NCBI RefSeq assembly: GCF_904846215.1
Contig: NZ_CAJGZK010000020.1
Span: 1-61,674, forward strand
DNA from: Psychrobacter glacincola
Lineage (GTDB): Bacteria > Pseudomonadota > Gammaproteobacteria > Pseudomonadales > Moraxellaceae
Length of the DNA: 61,674 nucleotides
Direction of reading: 5' to 3'
Shown here: piece by piece, positions 9,640 to 19,015 of the stretch
How positions within the stretch are numbered: position 1 is the stretch's first letter
How the letters are laid out: every line of letters starts with the position of its first letter
Position numbers and translations under genes: made by a program
Notes under the pieces: model-generated
The model's database searches: none
What the model saw: only the letters and a program-made list of their open reading frames with translations
Told to the model about the DNA's origin: nothing

Positions 9640-9684
9640 ATGCCAATGTCACTTCTATAAATCAACTTTTATAAGATGAGTTCA

Positions 9685-11904
9685 TTATAATGATGCAATG
9701 GCGTTATTGAACAAAGTGCTTGGACGCATTGCTTGCTCAGCCAATGCCTCATCTGCTAAGTAATAACCTTTGAGATCCATAGGCTTACCTTGAGCATCAT
9801 TCAGCTCTTTAATAATAGCCGCTTCATTACTCTCAAGATTTTGCGCAAGTGGCGCAAACTGTGCTGCAAGCTCGCCATCTTGCTCTTGAGCGGCAAGCTC
9901 TTGTGCCCAATACATCGCAAGATAGAAGTGACTGCCACGGTTGTCAAGCTCACCAGTTTTGCGTGATGGAGACTTGTCATTTAATAACAGCTTTTCAGTC
10001 GCTGTATCTAAGGTGTCAGCCAGTATTTGGGCTTTAGCATTGCCATCATTCTGTGCCAAATGCTCTAGCGATACAGCCAATGCCAAGAACTCGCCCAGTG
10101 AATCCCAGCGTAAATGGTTTTCTTCAACCAATTGTTGTACATGCTTTGGTGCTGAACCACCAGCGCCAGTTTCAAACAAACCGCCGCCCTTCATAAGAGG
10201 TACGACTGATAACATCTTAGCACTGGTGCCCAATTCTAAAATTGGGAATAAGTCAGTGAGGTAGTCACGTAAGATATTACCAGTAGCAGAAATCGTATCA
10301 AGACCACGAGCAACGCGCTCTAAGGTATAACGCATGGCACGAACTTGTGACATGGTTTCGATATGTAGACCGCTCGTATCATGGTCTTTTAGATACACAT
10401 TGACCTTTTTGATCAGCTCGTTTTCGTGTGGACGATATGGGTCTAACCAAAAGATAACCGGCGTATTAGATTCGCGTGCGCGGCGTACTGCAAGCTTGAC
10501 CCAATCTTGGATAGGCTCATCTTTGACCTGACACATGCGCCAGATATCGCCCTTCTCAACACGCTGCTCAAGCAAAATCTCGTTTGTTTCTTCATCAACA
10601 ATACGAGCGATACCATTATCACTGGCTTCAAAAGTCTTGTCATGCGAGCCGTATTCTTCTGCTTTTTGTGCCATTAAACCAACGTTAGGTACCGTGCCCA
10701 TAGTCGTTGGGTCAAAGTTACCATGCCATTTACAGAAATTGATCATTTCTTGATAAATACGAGCAAAGGTAGACTCAGGCATGACAGCTTTACAATCATA
10801 TGACTTGCCATCAGCACCCCACATTTTACCGCCGTTACGAATCATAGCAGGCATAGAGGCATCGACAATCACGTCACTTGGTGAATGGAAGTTGGTAATA
10901 CCTTTTGAGGAATCAACCATCGCCAAACGTGGGCGATGTACTTGGCAAGCATGTAAATCGCGCTCAATCTCTTCACGCGTTGATGCGGGTAGTGTTGAGA
11001 TTTTGTCGTATAGGTCTGCCATACCGTTATTAACATTGATGCCTAACTCATCAAAGAAAGCGCCGTGCTTTTGGAAAGCATCTTTATAATAGGTTTTAAC
11101 CGCGTGTCCAAATACGATCGGATGCGATACTTTCATCATGGTGGCTTTTACGTGCAATGAGAATAAAATACCGGCTTCACGGCAGTCTTCCATTTCACGC
11201 TCATAAAATTCAAGCAGTGCTTTTTTGCTCATGAACATAAGGTCAATAACTTCTTTATCAAGCAAAGCGATGCCTGTTTTGAAGACATTCACAGTACCAT
11301 CGTCAGCTAAGCGTTCCATGCGCACGGTACGGGCTTTATCTAAAGTGATAGATTGCTCGCCTGCATAAAAGTCGCCGCTGTGCATGTGCGATACATGGGT
11401 CTGTGACCATTGCTTCCATTCACCCATCGAATGCGGATGCTTACGCGCATAGTTTTTGACCGCTTTCGGTGCACGGCGATCCGAGTTACCTTCACGCAGT
11501 ACAGGATTCACCGAGCTGCCTAGGCTTTTGCCATAACGCTGACGAATCGCTATCTCTTCATCGGTTTGTGGATCTTCTGGAAAATCAGGAATACCGTAGC
11601 CTTTGCCTTGTAGCTCTTTAATCGCCGCTTTTAGCTGCTGAACAGAGGCACTGATATTTGGCAGTTTGATGATGTTGGTATTGGGATCTTGTGTCAGACG
11701 ACCCAGCTCAGCTAAGTTGTCAGGAACGCGTTGCTCTTCACTTAAAAATTCAGGGAATTCAGCCAGTACACGGGCAGCAACTGAGATATCAGTCGTATCC
11801 ACTTCAATGCCTGCTGTTTTAGTGAATGCTTTGACAATAGGTAAGAATGATACGGTGGCAAGCGCTGGCGCTTCGTCGGTTTTTGTATAAATAATTTTTG
11901 ACAT
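9685..11904 (-). CDS. NADP-dependent isocitrate dehydrogenase, monomeric type
   Basis: Same reaction as Icd but from a separate protein family. 739 residues, the expected size of monomeric IDH (about 740). Recognised by the N-terminus [50 protein letters not shown] and the C-terminal [16 protein letters not shown]. In Colwellia and Psychrobacter relatives this isozyme is the cold-active form, and dual isozymes are known. AGGA lies about 13 bases before the ATG, a rather long spacing. Convergent with icd, so the two can be regulated independently. Often named idh or icd2. Confidence 0.95.
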   Translation of the reverse strand: MSKIIYTKTDEAPALATVSFLPIVKAFTKTAGIEVDTTDISVAARVLAEFPEFLSEEQRVPDNLAELGRLTQDPNTNIIKLPNISASVQQLKAAIKELQGKGYGIPDFPEDPQTDEEIAIRQRYGKSLGSSVNPVLREGNSDRRAPKAVKNYARKHPHSMGEWKQWSQTHVSHMHSGDFYAGEQSITLDKARTVRMERLADDGTVNVFKTGIALLDKEVIDLMFMSKKALLEFYEREMEDCREAGILFSLHVKATMMKVSHPIVFGHAVKTYYKDAFQKHGAFFDELGINVNNGMADLYDKISTLPASTREEIERDLHACQVHRPRLAMVDSSKGITNFHSPSDVIVDASMPAMIRNGGKMWGADGKSYDCKAVMPESTFARIYQEMINFCKWHGNFDPTTMGTVPNVGLMAQKAEEYGSHDKTFEASDNGIARIVDEETNEILLEQRVEKGDIWRMCQVKDEPIQDWVKLAVRRARESNTPVIFWLDPYRPHENELIKKVNVYLKDHDTSGLHIETMSQVRAMRYTLERVARGLDTISATGNILRDYLTDLFPILELGTSAKMLSVVPLMKGGGLFETGAGGSAPKHVQQLVEENHLRWDSLGEFLALAVSLEHLAQNDGNAKAQILADTLDTATEKLLLNDKSPSRKTGELDNRGSHFYLAMYWAQELAAQEQDGELAAQFAPLAQNLESNEAAIIKELNDAQGKPMDLKGYYLADEALAEQAMRPSTLFNNAIASL

Positions 11905-12550
11905 TGTAGTAGAGTATTCCTTTATGTTGTCAGTAATGAAGTGAATAAGGCTTGGATATTATTTAATACCCTTATATAGCCTTCATACCGTAATGGGCGA
12001 TGACGTTGAATTAAGTACATCGCGTGTCACTTTTGCAATCATACAAAAATATATTGAAACGGTTCGACGCATTCAAATAGTTTTGAGAGTACTTGTTGAC
12101 CTTATTTTGCAAAAATATCTTTTGGAAGCTGCTTTCACCTTTATGAAAAGCTTACCGTCAAAAGAGGGGTTGAACGATTGGGTAACACTGCCTAATGATA
12201 CATGACAGTCGATATATTATAGTTCATCGACTATAAATCCGATATGATGTCAATCTCGTATGTTGAACTAAGTATACTATTTCGCTCATATCTCATCTAT
12301 ATGAATTATATTAAGCTAATAATACCCTTATTCTATCAGTCATCAAGATGGATATCATCTTTTCCATGTAATTTGCCTGTTTTTAATAGCAATTTTTATC
12401 ACCTATGGCAGCAAATTTTTGTTTCCATAAAAATAGCACTGCACCGCTTTTAAACGCTAACGACAGTTTTGCAAATCGTGACAGCAAAAAAATGGCAATT
12501 TGCTAGGCTATAACATCAAGAAAAGTTATCAAAAAAACAGTGTGCTGATT
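11905..12550. other. intergenic region, no gene recognised
   Basis: 646 bases, AT-rich. It must contain the promoter of the minus-strand monomeric IDH gene and that of the following plus-strand gene. A small inverted repeat TTATAGT-6-ACTATAA lies at 12217-12236. Short open frames here (11993-12205 and 12244-12453) have no recognisable features and I do not call them. Confidence 0.4.
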
Positions 12551-13900
12551 ATGAAACTACAATATGCGTTACTCAACGATACCAGTTGGCAAAGTCTTGG
12601 CGATTGGCAAATGCCAGACACGCCTTTTATGTCATTTGCCTTTTGGCAAGCGCTTAGTGATACTGGCGCAATTGGCGAGCAGGCGGGCTGGTTGCCTATT
12701 TATATTTTGGTCCACCGCGTAGAGGCGGATGAGGACTCGACAGTACAGCAAAGTCTGTCTTCTGTAGAGGCTTCTATGAAAGTGAAGCAGCCGGTTGCAG
12801 TAATGCCCGTCTTTATTAAAGGTCATCATCAAGGCGAGTTTGTATTCGACCATGCATGGGCGCAGGCTTACGCTCAGTATGGTCTCGACTACTATCCGCG
12901 TTTGGTGACCAGTGCTCCCTATACTCCTGTTACCGGTCAACGCTTATGGTTGGCAGAGGGCGAGACGCTCGATGCTGAGATTATAAAGACTGCTATCGCA
13001 GGTGTTGATGATATTGCGCAGCAAGTAGATGCCTCAGGCTGGCATGGATTGTTTGTCACGCCCGAATTGGCGGCTATCGCAACCACTTTGCTGCCGTTTA
13101 ATAATAACGCTAATTCTGGAATAACAACGCAAACTTATGCAGAGAATTTATCTGCTTTTGATAGCGTCATCAACACTCCCATGCTTGAGCGTCAAGGCTG
13201 TCAATTTTTATGGCAAAATAAAAATCTAAGTCAAAACGAGCAGTTATTTGCGGATTTTGAAGAATTTTTGACCACGCTTAAAGCCAAAAAACGTAAAACC
13301 ATCCGTGCTGAGCGCCGAAAAGTTGCTGAGCAAGGCATTATTTGTCAACGGAAATGTGGCGATGAGATTACTGAGTCAGACTGGAAGACGTTTTATCACT
13401 GTTATGTGATGACTTATGCGATACGGGGGCAGCAGCCTTATTTGACCATGGATTTTTTTGACGCATTGGCAAAAAAGATGCCTGAGCATTTATTTTTAGC
13501 ACAAGCGTTTGATGCCAGTGGGGAGATTATCGCGAGCAGTTTGTTTTTATATGATACGCCTGACAGTAAAATGGCGACTTTATACGGTCGCTATTGGGGC
13601 GCGCTTGGTGAGTATGATAGTCTGCATTTTGAGCTGTGCTATTATCAAGGTATTGAGTTTGCTATTGAGCAGGGCTTGTACTATTTTGACCCAGGGACGC
13701 AAGGCGAGCATAAGCTGATTCGTGGCTTTATCCCAACTACCACCCACTCATTACATCGTATTTATGATGCGCGTTTTGTACCAGCGATTCATGATTTTTG
13801 CACAAAAGATCGGTCACATATGGCGCAGTATCGAGAGCAGGCATTTGAAGCTTTGCCGTTTAATATCGATAATATGCCAGCGTTTGATAACAATGAGTAA
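12551..13900 (+). CDS. GNAT/FemAB-like acyltransferase, COG3146 type
   Basis: About 449 residues from the ATG at 12551; the frame is open back to a TTG at 12500 and no clear Shine-Dalgarno supports either start. The protein matches the COG3146 group of predicted N-acyltransferases: N-terminal PFMSFAFWQALSDTGAIGEQAGWLP, a basic central motif KAKKRKTIRAERRKV, and the C-terminal half with FDPGTQGEHKLIRGFIPTTT. Members are often annotated as peptidoglycan-biosynthesis or GNAT proteins, but the substrate is not established. No signal peptide or membrane segments. It precedes ubiC by 52 bases and may share its transcript. Confidence 0.75.
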   Translation: MKLQYALLNDTSWQSLGDWQMPDTPFMSFAFWQALSDTGAIGEQAGWLPIYILVHRVEADEDSTVQQSLSSVEASMKVKQPVAVMPVFIKGHHQGEFVFDHAWAQAYAQYGLDYYPRLVTSAPYTPVTGQRLWLAEGETLDAEIIKTAIAGVDDIAQQVDASGWHGLFVTPELAAIATTLLPFNNNANSGITTQTYAENLSAFDSVINTPMLERQGCQFLWQNKNLSQNEQLFADFEEFLTTLKAKKRKTIRAERRKVAEQGIICQRKCGDEITESDWKTFYHCYVMTYAIRGQQPYLTMDFFDALAKKMPEHLFLAQAFDASGEIIASSLFLYDTPDSKMATLYGRYWGALGEYDSLHFELCYYQGIEFAIEQGLYYFDPGTQGEHKLIRGFIPTTTHSLHRIYDARFVPAIHDFCTKDRSHMAQYREQAFEALPFNIDNMPAFDNNE

Positions 13901-13952
13901 CCTTATTCTTTAATCCCCTTCTACTTAATAAAGCACATATTAGCCATAAACC

Positions 13953-14489
13953 ATGACCTCTAATTTCTCTTGTTCTAATGACTTACTGCCACCTGAGCTT
14001 CTGGCTTGGCTAAATACCGAAGGCTCGCTAACGGCATCGTTAGAGGTAAAAGCAGGGCAGCCGTTACTTGTGAAGCGTCACTTTGAGGGCTATCGGTTAT
14101 TGTCTTTGGCACAAAAAAAGCAATTGGGTATACAGGGGGCAGCGCTCAGCCGTACACAGCTGGCGTGGGTGCGCGAGGTGTATTTATACGGTAATGATGA
14201 GCTACCATGGGTGCAGGCGCAGAGCCTGTTTCCGCTATCCAGTCTACAGGGCAGTGCCAGACGGTTACAGCAGCTAAAAAGCACCCCAATCGGCTATGTG
14301 TTGTTTAAGCGCAGTCGCACCTTGCCCAATCAGCGCTTTATCAAACATACGGCAGATGGCTGGCAACGGCAGACGCTTTATGATTGGTACGGTCGTCCTT
14401 TACTCATTAGTGAGACCTTTTTGCCAGAATTCTGTGAAAAACAGTTGGACATTAAAATTAATGATTATCAAATTAAGACAATTGAATAA
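13953..14489 (+). CDS. ubiC: chorismate--pyruvate lyase UbiC
   Basis: Removes pyruvate from chorismate to give 4-hydroxybenzoate, the first committed step of ubiquinone synthesis. 178 residues, close to E. coli UbiC (165). Family residues are visible: the active-site arginine in WVREVYL, the segment LSSLQGSARRLQQL, and the glutamate of SETFLPEF near the C-terminus. Cytoplasmic. No ubiA follows, unlike in E. coli; the upstream acyltransferase-like gene is the only likely partner in the transcript. Confidence 0.88.
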   Translation: MTSNFSCSNDLLPPELLAWLNTEGSLTASLEVKAGQPLLVKRHFEGYRLLSLAQKKQLGIQGAALSRTQLAWVREVYLYGNDELPWVQAQSLFPLSSLQGSARRLQQLKSTPIGYVLFKRSRTLPNQRFIKHTADGWQRQTLYDWYGRPLLISETFLPEFCEKQLDIKINDYQIKTIE

Positions 14490-14856
14490 TTAGCCAACTG
14501 TTTTTTACTTTCTCATTTGGATGGGTTTCTAGTGAATAAATTTTAATGAATTTACTGCTTCTATTTAGATGATATATTTATAAGTTACTGAAAAAAATAG
14601 ATTTAAATATAGAGGATTTTACTTTGTTCTCAACTCAATATAAGGTGAGATTTTTTTGCGCTCGTCACATAAAGTTTCATGTTACACTTAAACTTTAGCA
14701 AGGATATCGATGCAAAAGCGTGTCGAATTTATTGTTAAATCTGACAAGCTAATAACAAGCCCATAGCTTTTGCTTGCTTATTTCAAACTTCTTTTGCTAC
14801 TCGCTTCTTTTCAATGACCGTCATGACCAACGACTGTCACCACTTAGGACCTTATT
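14490..14856. other. intergenic region upstream of glyA
   Basis: 367 bases without a gene. I looked for a glycine riboswitch or other leader structure and saw none; it presumably carries the glyA promoter and leader. Confidence 0.4.
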
Positions 14857-16113
14857 ATGTTTAAAGATATCTCTATCGAAAACTTTGATCCAGTACTTGC
14901 TGAAGCCATGGCCGCTGAAAGCGTTCGTCAAGAAAACCATATTGAGCTGATTGCTTCAGAAAACTACTGCTCACAAGCCGTTATGGAAGCACAAGGTACT
15001 GATTTGACCAACAAATACGCTGAAGGCTATCCTGGTAAGCGTTATTACGGTGGTTGTGAGCACGTTGACGTCGTTGAGCAATTGGCGATTGACCGTGCAA
15101 AAGAATTGTTTGGTGCAGAATATGTGAACGTACAGCCACACTCTGGTAGCCAAGCAAACTCTGCTGTCTTTTTAGCATTGCTTGAAGCCAATGATACCGT
15201 ACTTGGCATGAGCTTAGATGCTGGTGGTCACTTGACTCATGGCGCACATATCAATTTTTCAGGTATGAATTATAATGCTGTACAGTATGGCTTAGTTGAA
15301 GGCACTGGTCTTATTGATTATGATCAAGTTGAGCGTTTGGCAAAAGAGCATAAGCCAAAAATGATTATTGCTGGTTTTTCGGCATACTCGCAAGTGGTCG
15401 ATTGGGCGCGTTTCCGCGAAATCGCTGACGAAGTTGGTGCTTATTTGCTCGTAGATATGGCACACGTTGCCGGTTTGGTCGCTGGTGGTGTTTATCCAAG
15501 CCCAGTACCATTTGCTGATGTGGTTACCACGACGACGCACAAAACCTTACGTGGTCCACGCTCAGGTATGATTTTGGCTCGTGATGAGAAGCTTGCCAAA
15601 AAATTAAACTCTGCTGTTTTCCCAGGCAGCCAAGGCGGTCCGTTGATGCATGTCATCGCGGCAAAAGCAGTTTGCTTTAAAGAAGCGTTAGAAGATAACT
15701 TCAAAACCTATCAGCAGCAAGTGGTTAAAAACGCCCAAGCGATGGCGAAAGTCATCCAAGAGCGCGGCTATGAAGTCATCTCTGGTGGTACTGAAAATCA
15801 TCTGATGCTGATCAGCCTAGTTAAGCAAGAAATGACTGGTAAAGAAGCCGATAAGTGGTTGGGTGATGCGCATATCACCGTCAATAAAAACGCCGTACCA
15901 AACGATCCAAAATCTCCATTTGTAACCTCTGGTATCCGTATCGGTACGCCAGCGATTACCACTCGCGGCTTCAATGAAGCGCAAGCTAGCGATTTGGCAA
16001 GTTGGATTTGTGATGTGCTTGACAGCCGTGGTGATGAAGCAGTGACTGCTGAAGTCCGTGGCAAAGTAGAAGCTATCTGCAAAGAGCTTCCTGTCTATGC
16101 TAAAAATCAATAA
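14857..16113 (+). CDS. glyA: serine hydroxymethyltransferase
   Basis: Interconverts serine and glycine with transfer of a one-carbon unit to tetrahydrofolate; PLP-dependent and cytoplasmic. 418 residues, the usual bacterial length. Signatures include [35 protein letters not shown] and the PLP-lysine motif [14 protein letters not shown], in which Lys229 forms the Schiff base, and the C-terminal [15 protein letters not shown]. It is monocistronic: a 367-base spacer precedes it and a strong terminator follows. Confidence 0.97.
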   Translation: MFKDISIENFDPVLAEAMAAESVRQENHIELIASENYCSQAVMEAQGTDLTNKYAEGYPGKRYYGGCEHVDVVEQLAIDRAKELFGAEYVNVQPHSGSQANSAVFLALLEANDTVLGMSLDAGGHLTHGAHINFSGMNYNAVQYGLVEGTGLIDYDQVERLAKEHKPKMIIAGFSAYSQVVDWARFREIADEVGAYLLVDMAHVAGLVAGGVYPSPVPFADVVTTTTHKTLRGPRSGMILARDEKLAKKLNSAVFPGSQGGPLMHVIAAKAVCFKEALEDNFKTYQQQVVKNAQAMAKVIQERGYEVISGGTENHLMLISLVKQEMTGKEADKWLGDAHITVNKNAVPNDPKSPFVTSGIRIGTPAITTRGFNEAQASDLASWICDVLDSRGDEAVTAEVRGKVEAICKELPVYAKNQ

Positions 16114-16143
16114 TTCTTGATTCGTTAGTTTTATCAGTCAAAT

Positions 16144-16179
16144 AAAAAAACCGCTTAGCATTTGCTAGGCGGTTTTTTT
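16144..16179. terminator. bidirectional terminator between glyA and gltS
   Basis: A-run, ACCGCTTAGC, short loop, GCTAGGCGGT, T-run. A GC-rich stem with tails on both sides that serves two convergent genes. Confidence 0.85.
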
Positions 16180-16204
16180 ATTCTTAGAACATTAATCTGA
16201 CTGG

Positions 16205-17476
16205 TTAAAACGGCAACTTGGTAAATATCTGCAATACGGTCGCGTTAACGATATCGACGAAGAAGGCACCAACCATCGGTACAATCAAAAATGCCTTATG
16301 TGAGGGTAAATAGCGATCGGTGACTGCCTGCATATTGGCAATCGCCGTAGGGGTTGCACCCATACCAAAACCACAATGCCCTGCTGACAAGACGGCAGCA
16401 TCATAGTCTTTGCCCATGAGTTTAAAGGTCACAAAGTAAGCATAGCCAATCATAAGGACTGTCTGTGCCAATAAGATGATCAATACGGGACCTGCCAAAT
16501 CAGTCAGTTGCCATAGCTTCAATGACAATAATGCCATCGCTAAGAAAAGACTCAAAGAAGCATTGCCGATGACGTCAATCGCACGGTCAAACATATCAAA
16601 ATTGAATACCATGGTTAAGGTATTGCGCAAAATCACACCCCCTGCCAGCGCCCATACGAAGGTAGGCAACTCAAACCAGGTATCCTGTGCCACCAAGGTC
16701 ATGAGATCAGCAAACGCGAGTGCTGCGGCAAACAGTGCCAATGATTCAATGGTAGACGATGCAGTAATCAGACGGATATTATCCGGTTTTTCAAACATCT
16801 CCTTGTTGCTGTGAACTTCCTCTTCGCTGTGCTTGGTGCTATAGAGCGACTGCTCGCTTGCCAGTTTTTCAACATCACTTGGGTTTGAATTGACTGCCGT
16901 AGGCTTGAGACCAAGCTTTTTAATCAAGCGACGGGCAACAGGACCACCGATAACACCACCTGCCACTAAACCATAAGTGGCAACTGCGATACCCAGCGTC
17001 GTCGCGCCAACGACACCATATTGCTCCTCTAATGTAATGCCCCAAGCACCCGCAGTACCATGTCCACCGGTCAAAGCGATTGAACCGGTCACCAAGCCAA
17101 GCAGAGGATCAAGCCCAAGTGCGCTTGCCATTGCCACACCAAGAATGTCTTGCAAAATGATAAAGACAGACACGATGATGGTAAAAATCAGTAAGGGTGA
17201 GCCACCTGCTTTTAACCGACCAAAATCAGCGCTGAGCCCGATAGAGGCAAAAAACATCAGCATGGTCGCGGTTTGCAACCCTTGATGGAAATTAAAGCTA
17301 TAGCCCCAAACGATATTAAGCATATAGACGGCAATCGCTGCGACCAAACCGCCTGCGACCGGTTCTGGAATATTGAAATCTTCTAAAAACTTAATTCTTT
17401 TGACTAAGAAGCGTCCAAGCAACAGTACCAATGTGGCTAATATCAGGGTGTAATAGCCGTTTAGGGTGATTTCCAT
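16205..17476 (-). CDS. gltS: sodium/glutamate symporter GltS
   Basis: Inner-membrane Na+-coupled glutamate importer. 423 residues (E. coli GltS has 401), with about ten hydrophobic segments. Recognised by the N-terminal GRFLVKRIKFLEDFNIPEPV, the re-entrant loop TGGHGTAGAWG and its C-terminal counterpart AGHCGFGMGATPTAIANMQ. The central hydrophilic loop (about residues 190-235) is somewhat longer than usual and Glu/Lys/Ser rich. AGGA lies nine bases before the ATG. It lies downstream of the RNase-barstar cassette on the same strand but has its own 88-base spacer. Confidence 0.95.
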   Translation of the reverse strand: MEITLNGYYTLILATLVLLLGRFLVKRIKFLEDFNIPEPVAGGLVAAIAVYMLNIVWGYSFNFHQGLQTATMLMFFASIGLSADFGRLKAGGSPLLIFTIIVSVFIILQDILGVAMASALGLDPLLGLVTGSIALTGGHGTAGAWGITLEEQYGVVGATTLGIAVATYGLVAGGVIGGPVARRLIKKLGLKPTAVNSNPSDVEKLASEQSLYSTKHSEEEVHSNKEMFEKPDNIRLITASSTIESLALFAAALAFADLMTLVAQDTWFELPTFVWALAGGVILRNTLTMVFNFDMFDRAIDVIGNASLSLFLAMALLSLKLWQLTDLAGPVLIILLAQTVLMIGYAYFVTFKLMGKDYDAAVLSAGHCGFGMGATPTAIANMQAVTDRYLPSHKAFLIVPMVGAFFVDIVNATVLQIFTKLPF

Positions 17477-17564
17477 ATGTTAATCCTTTCTATAAATAGT
17501 AATTAACCTGAATTCAGGATAAATCTGTTTTTATCTCGAATTGAGATTCTTCTCTGACTGGCAA

Positions 17565-17939
17565 CTAAGACAAATCATCGGACGCCACGACAATCCACAG
17601 CTGTGGTTTGCCAAATTCTTTAAAAGCATCTTCTACAAGACTTTTGAAGACATTAAAATCTTCGGTATGGATATTTTTAACGGCTGTTAAATCAAGTGTT
17701 AAATACTCAACATCACTGTCTGTTAAGCAATCCCACGCCGCATCCCAGTTATGACCAAACCAACTTGGGAAATCGCACGCTTTTGCTAAGCTGCTTAACA
17801 GTGTTTCTTTATCTAACCGCTCTTCGATAGGTATGGCGGTGGCTTGTTCAGGAATAGTGGCAAATGCTTTGCTTTTTTTACCTTTAACAAGGTTTTGCTC
17901 AATGCTATGTTGAGTCACATAATAAATGGCTTGAGTCAT
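17565..17939 (-). CDS. barstar-family ribonuclease inhibitor
   Basis: Predicted cytoplasmic inhibitor of barnase-type RNases, 124 residues (classic barstar has about 90; the extra is an N-terminal extension). The inhibitory helix is conserved: FPSWFGHNWDAAWDCLTD contains Asp66, Trp69 and Asp70, equivalent to Asp35, Trp38 and Asp39 that plug the barnase active site. The following strand EYLTLDL and helix NVFKSLVEDAF also fit the barstar fold. Its ATG begins one base after the TGA of the upstream RNase fusion gene, so translation is probably coupled, ensuring that inhibitor is made with the enzyme. An immunity role is inferred from family and position. Confidence 0.88.
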   Translation of the reverse strand: MTQAIYYVTQHSIEQNLVKGKKSKAFATIPEQATAIPIEERLDKETLLSSLAKACDFPSWFGHNWDAAWDCLTDSDVEYLTLDLTAVKNIHTEDFNVFKSLVEDAFKEFGKPQLWIVVASDDLS

Positions 17940-17940
17940 A

Positions 17941-18723
17941 TCATTTCACCTCCAGTTTTTGAAAGCTGCCGTAATGATCAAGGGTCAAATAATAAATGGT
18001 CGGTGGATGACCGCCAGTGACGATACGCCGCGCGCCGCGATGCGAAACGGCAGGTGTGGGTACAGTATATTCGCGATAGTAGCCTTGCGACTGCGCCGGT
18101 AGCTTACCTTCGCGATTATAGAAAGTGCTGCCATCTTTGCTGGGATAAGGAAACGGACCACCTTGCTGAATAAGTGCAAGTGTCTGATCTATCTGCGCAT
18201 CACCAGTGATAGCTGCTGTATTCGAAGTACTGGCAGGTTCAATGGAGTTTTGCGAGAGGGTAGTAGATGTAGATGGCGTGCTATCAGCAAAAAAACTGGA
18301 TTTCAAATCAGCAAAGAAATAGACCGCAACAGCGATAATGGCAATCAAACTGAATAGGGTAGAAAAGCTGCTTTTCTTATTTTGGCTGCTACGATTATTT
18401 TTATGCTGATTGTTTTTCTGGTAAGCGTTTCGATTGTTTTTCTGCTGAGCATTATCTGATTTGCGATGAATTGAATTAGATGCTGAATTGGATGCTGAAG
18501 TTTCTAAAATGCTCAATTCATCCGATGTCACTTCGGTGGCGCGCAATTGATTTTTGTCATTGCGTTCACTATTAAAATAAACCCGTTGCCCCTCGCTGAT
18601 AGGCTGCGACATGCGCACGGATTTTATGTGGAAAAACACATCTTCACTCTGATTGTCGACCTCGATAAAGCCATAGCCTTTATCAGAATTCCAGTGCTTA
18701 ATTTGACCACTTTGCATGGGCAT
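17941..18723 (-). CDS. cold-shock domain / transmembrane / barnase-like ribonuclease fusion
   Basis: 260 residues with three parts. Residues 1-66: cold-shock domain with RNP1 KGYGFIEV and RNP2 DVFFHI. Residues 75-118: a basic, Asn/Gln/Lys-rich linker. Residues 120-139: one hydrophobic helix. Residues 188-260: a microbial guanyl-type RNase domain (barnase/RNase Sa family) with FYNREGKLP and REYTV. All barnase catalytic residues are matched: Glu218 (barnase Glu73), Arg229 and Arg233 (Arg83, Arg87) and His250 (His102) in TLDHYGSF. The positive linker predicts the cold-shock domain inside and the RNase domain in the periplasm. Barstar follows one base downstream. A related known layout is cold-shock domain plus DUF1294; here an RNase takes that place. 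A 138-bp element lies 41 bases upstream of the start. Confidence 0.88.
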   Translation of the reverse strand: MPMQSGQIKHWNSDKGYGFIEVDNQSEDVFFHIKSVRMSQPISEGQRVYFNSERNDKNQLRATEVTSDELSILETSASNSASNSIHRKSDNAQQKNNRNAYQKNNQHKNNRSSQNKKSSFSTLFSLIAIIAVAVYFFADLKSSFFADSTPSTSTTLSQNSIEPASTSNTAAITGDAQIDQTLALIQQGGPFPYPSKDGSTFYNREGKLPAQSQGYYREYTVPTPAVSHRGARRIVTGGHPPTIYYLTLDHYGSFQKLEVK

Positions 18724-18764
18724 CCTCGTCCTATCGATAGGTTCTCATCAGGTAAAATAATGGC

Positions 18765-18902
18765 TATAGTCAGGGAAAAGTAATATCGATACATCAAGTA
18801 CTGCTGATATTAATTTTTCTTGCTTGCTGTGCCTATGCCGACAGAGGCTGCAAAAAATTTATATCAGCAGCACTGTAGCGTTTTTGAGATATTTTAACTA
18901 TA
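18765..18902 (+). repeat. 138-bp TATA-bounded miniature element, copy B
   Basis: Left end TATAGTCAGGGAAAAG, right end GATATTTTAACTATA. The central hairpin arms CTGCTGATAT (18801-18810) and ATATCAGCAG (18861-18870) are perfectly complementary. It lies directly upstream of the RNase-fusion gene and could contribute promoter or leader sequence to it. Confidence 0.88.
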
Positions 18903-18931
18903 TATGTCATATATAACATATTTATTAATAA

Positions 18932-18960
18932 TAAAAAAACGCCAGCAATTAAGCTGACGT
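18932..18960 (-). terminator. terminator of proA
   Basis: On the minus strand ACGTCAGC, a 6-base loop, GCTGGCGT and a run of T. It follows the proA stop by about 55 bases and separates proA from the RNase-barstar cassette. Confidence 0.8.
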
Positions 18961-19015
18961 TCTGTAACAATTATACTGCAGACGACATTATAGATTGTAG
19001 TGAAGACGTAATAAA

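Noticed and set aside
11993..12453. Two short plus-strand open frames in the intergenic region before the acyltransferase-like gene
   Set aside because: No Shine-Dalgarno, no recognisable motif, codon use not like neighbours; treated as chance.
14490..14856. Possible glycine riboswitch before glyA
   Set aside because: I looked for the conserved GGAGAG-type core and paired helices and did not find them.
18765..18902. Idea that the 138-bp repeat is a Correia-type neisserial element
   Set aside because: Size class is similar, but the ends (TATAGT) and the asymmetric core do not match the Correia inverted repeats as I know them.
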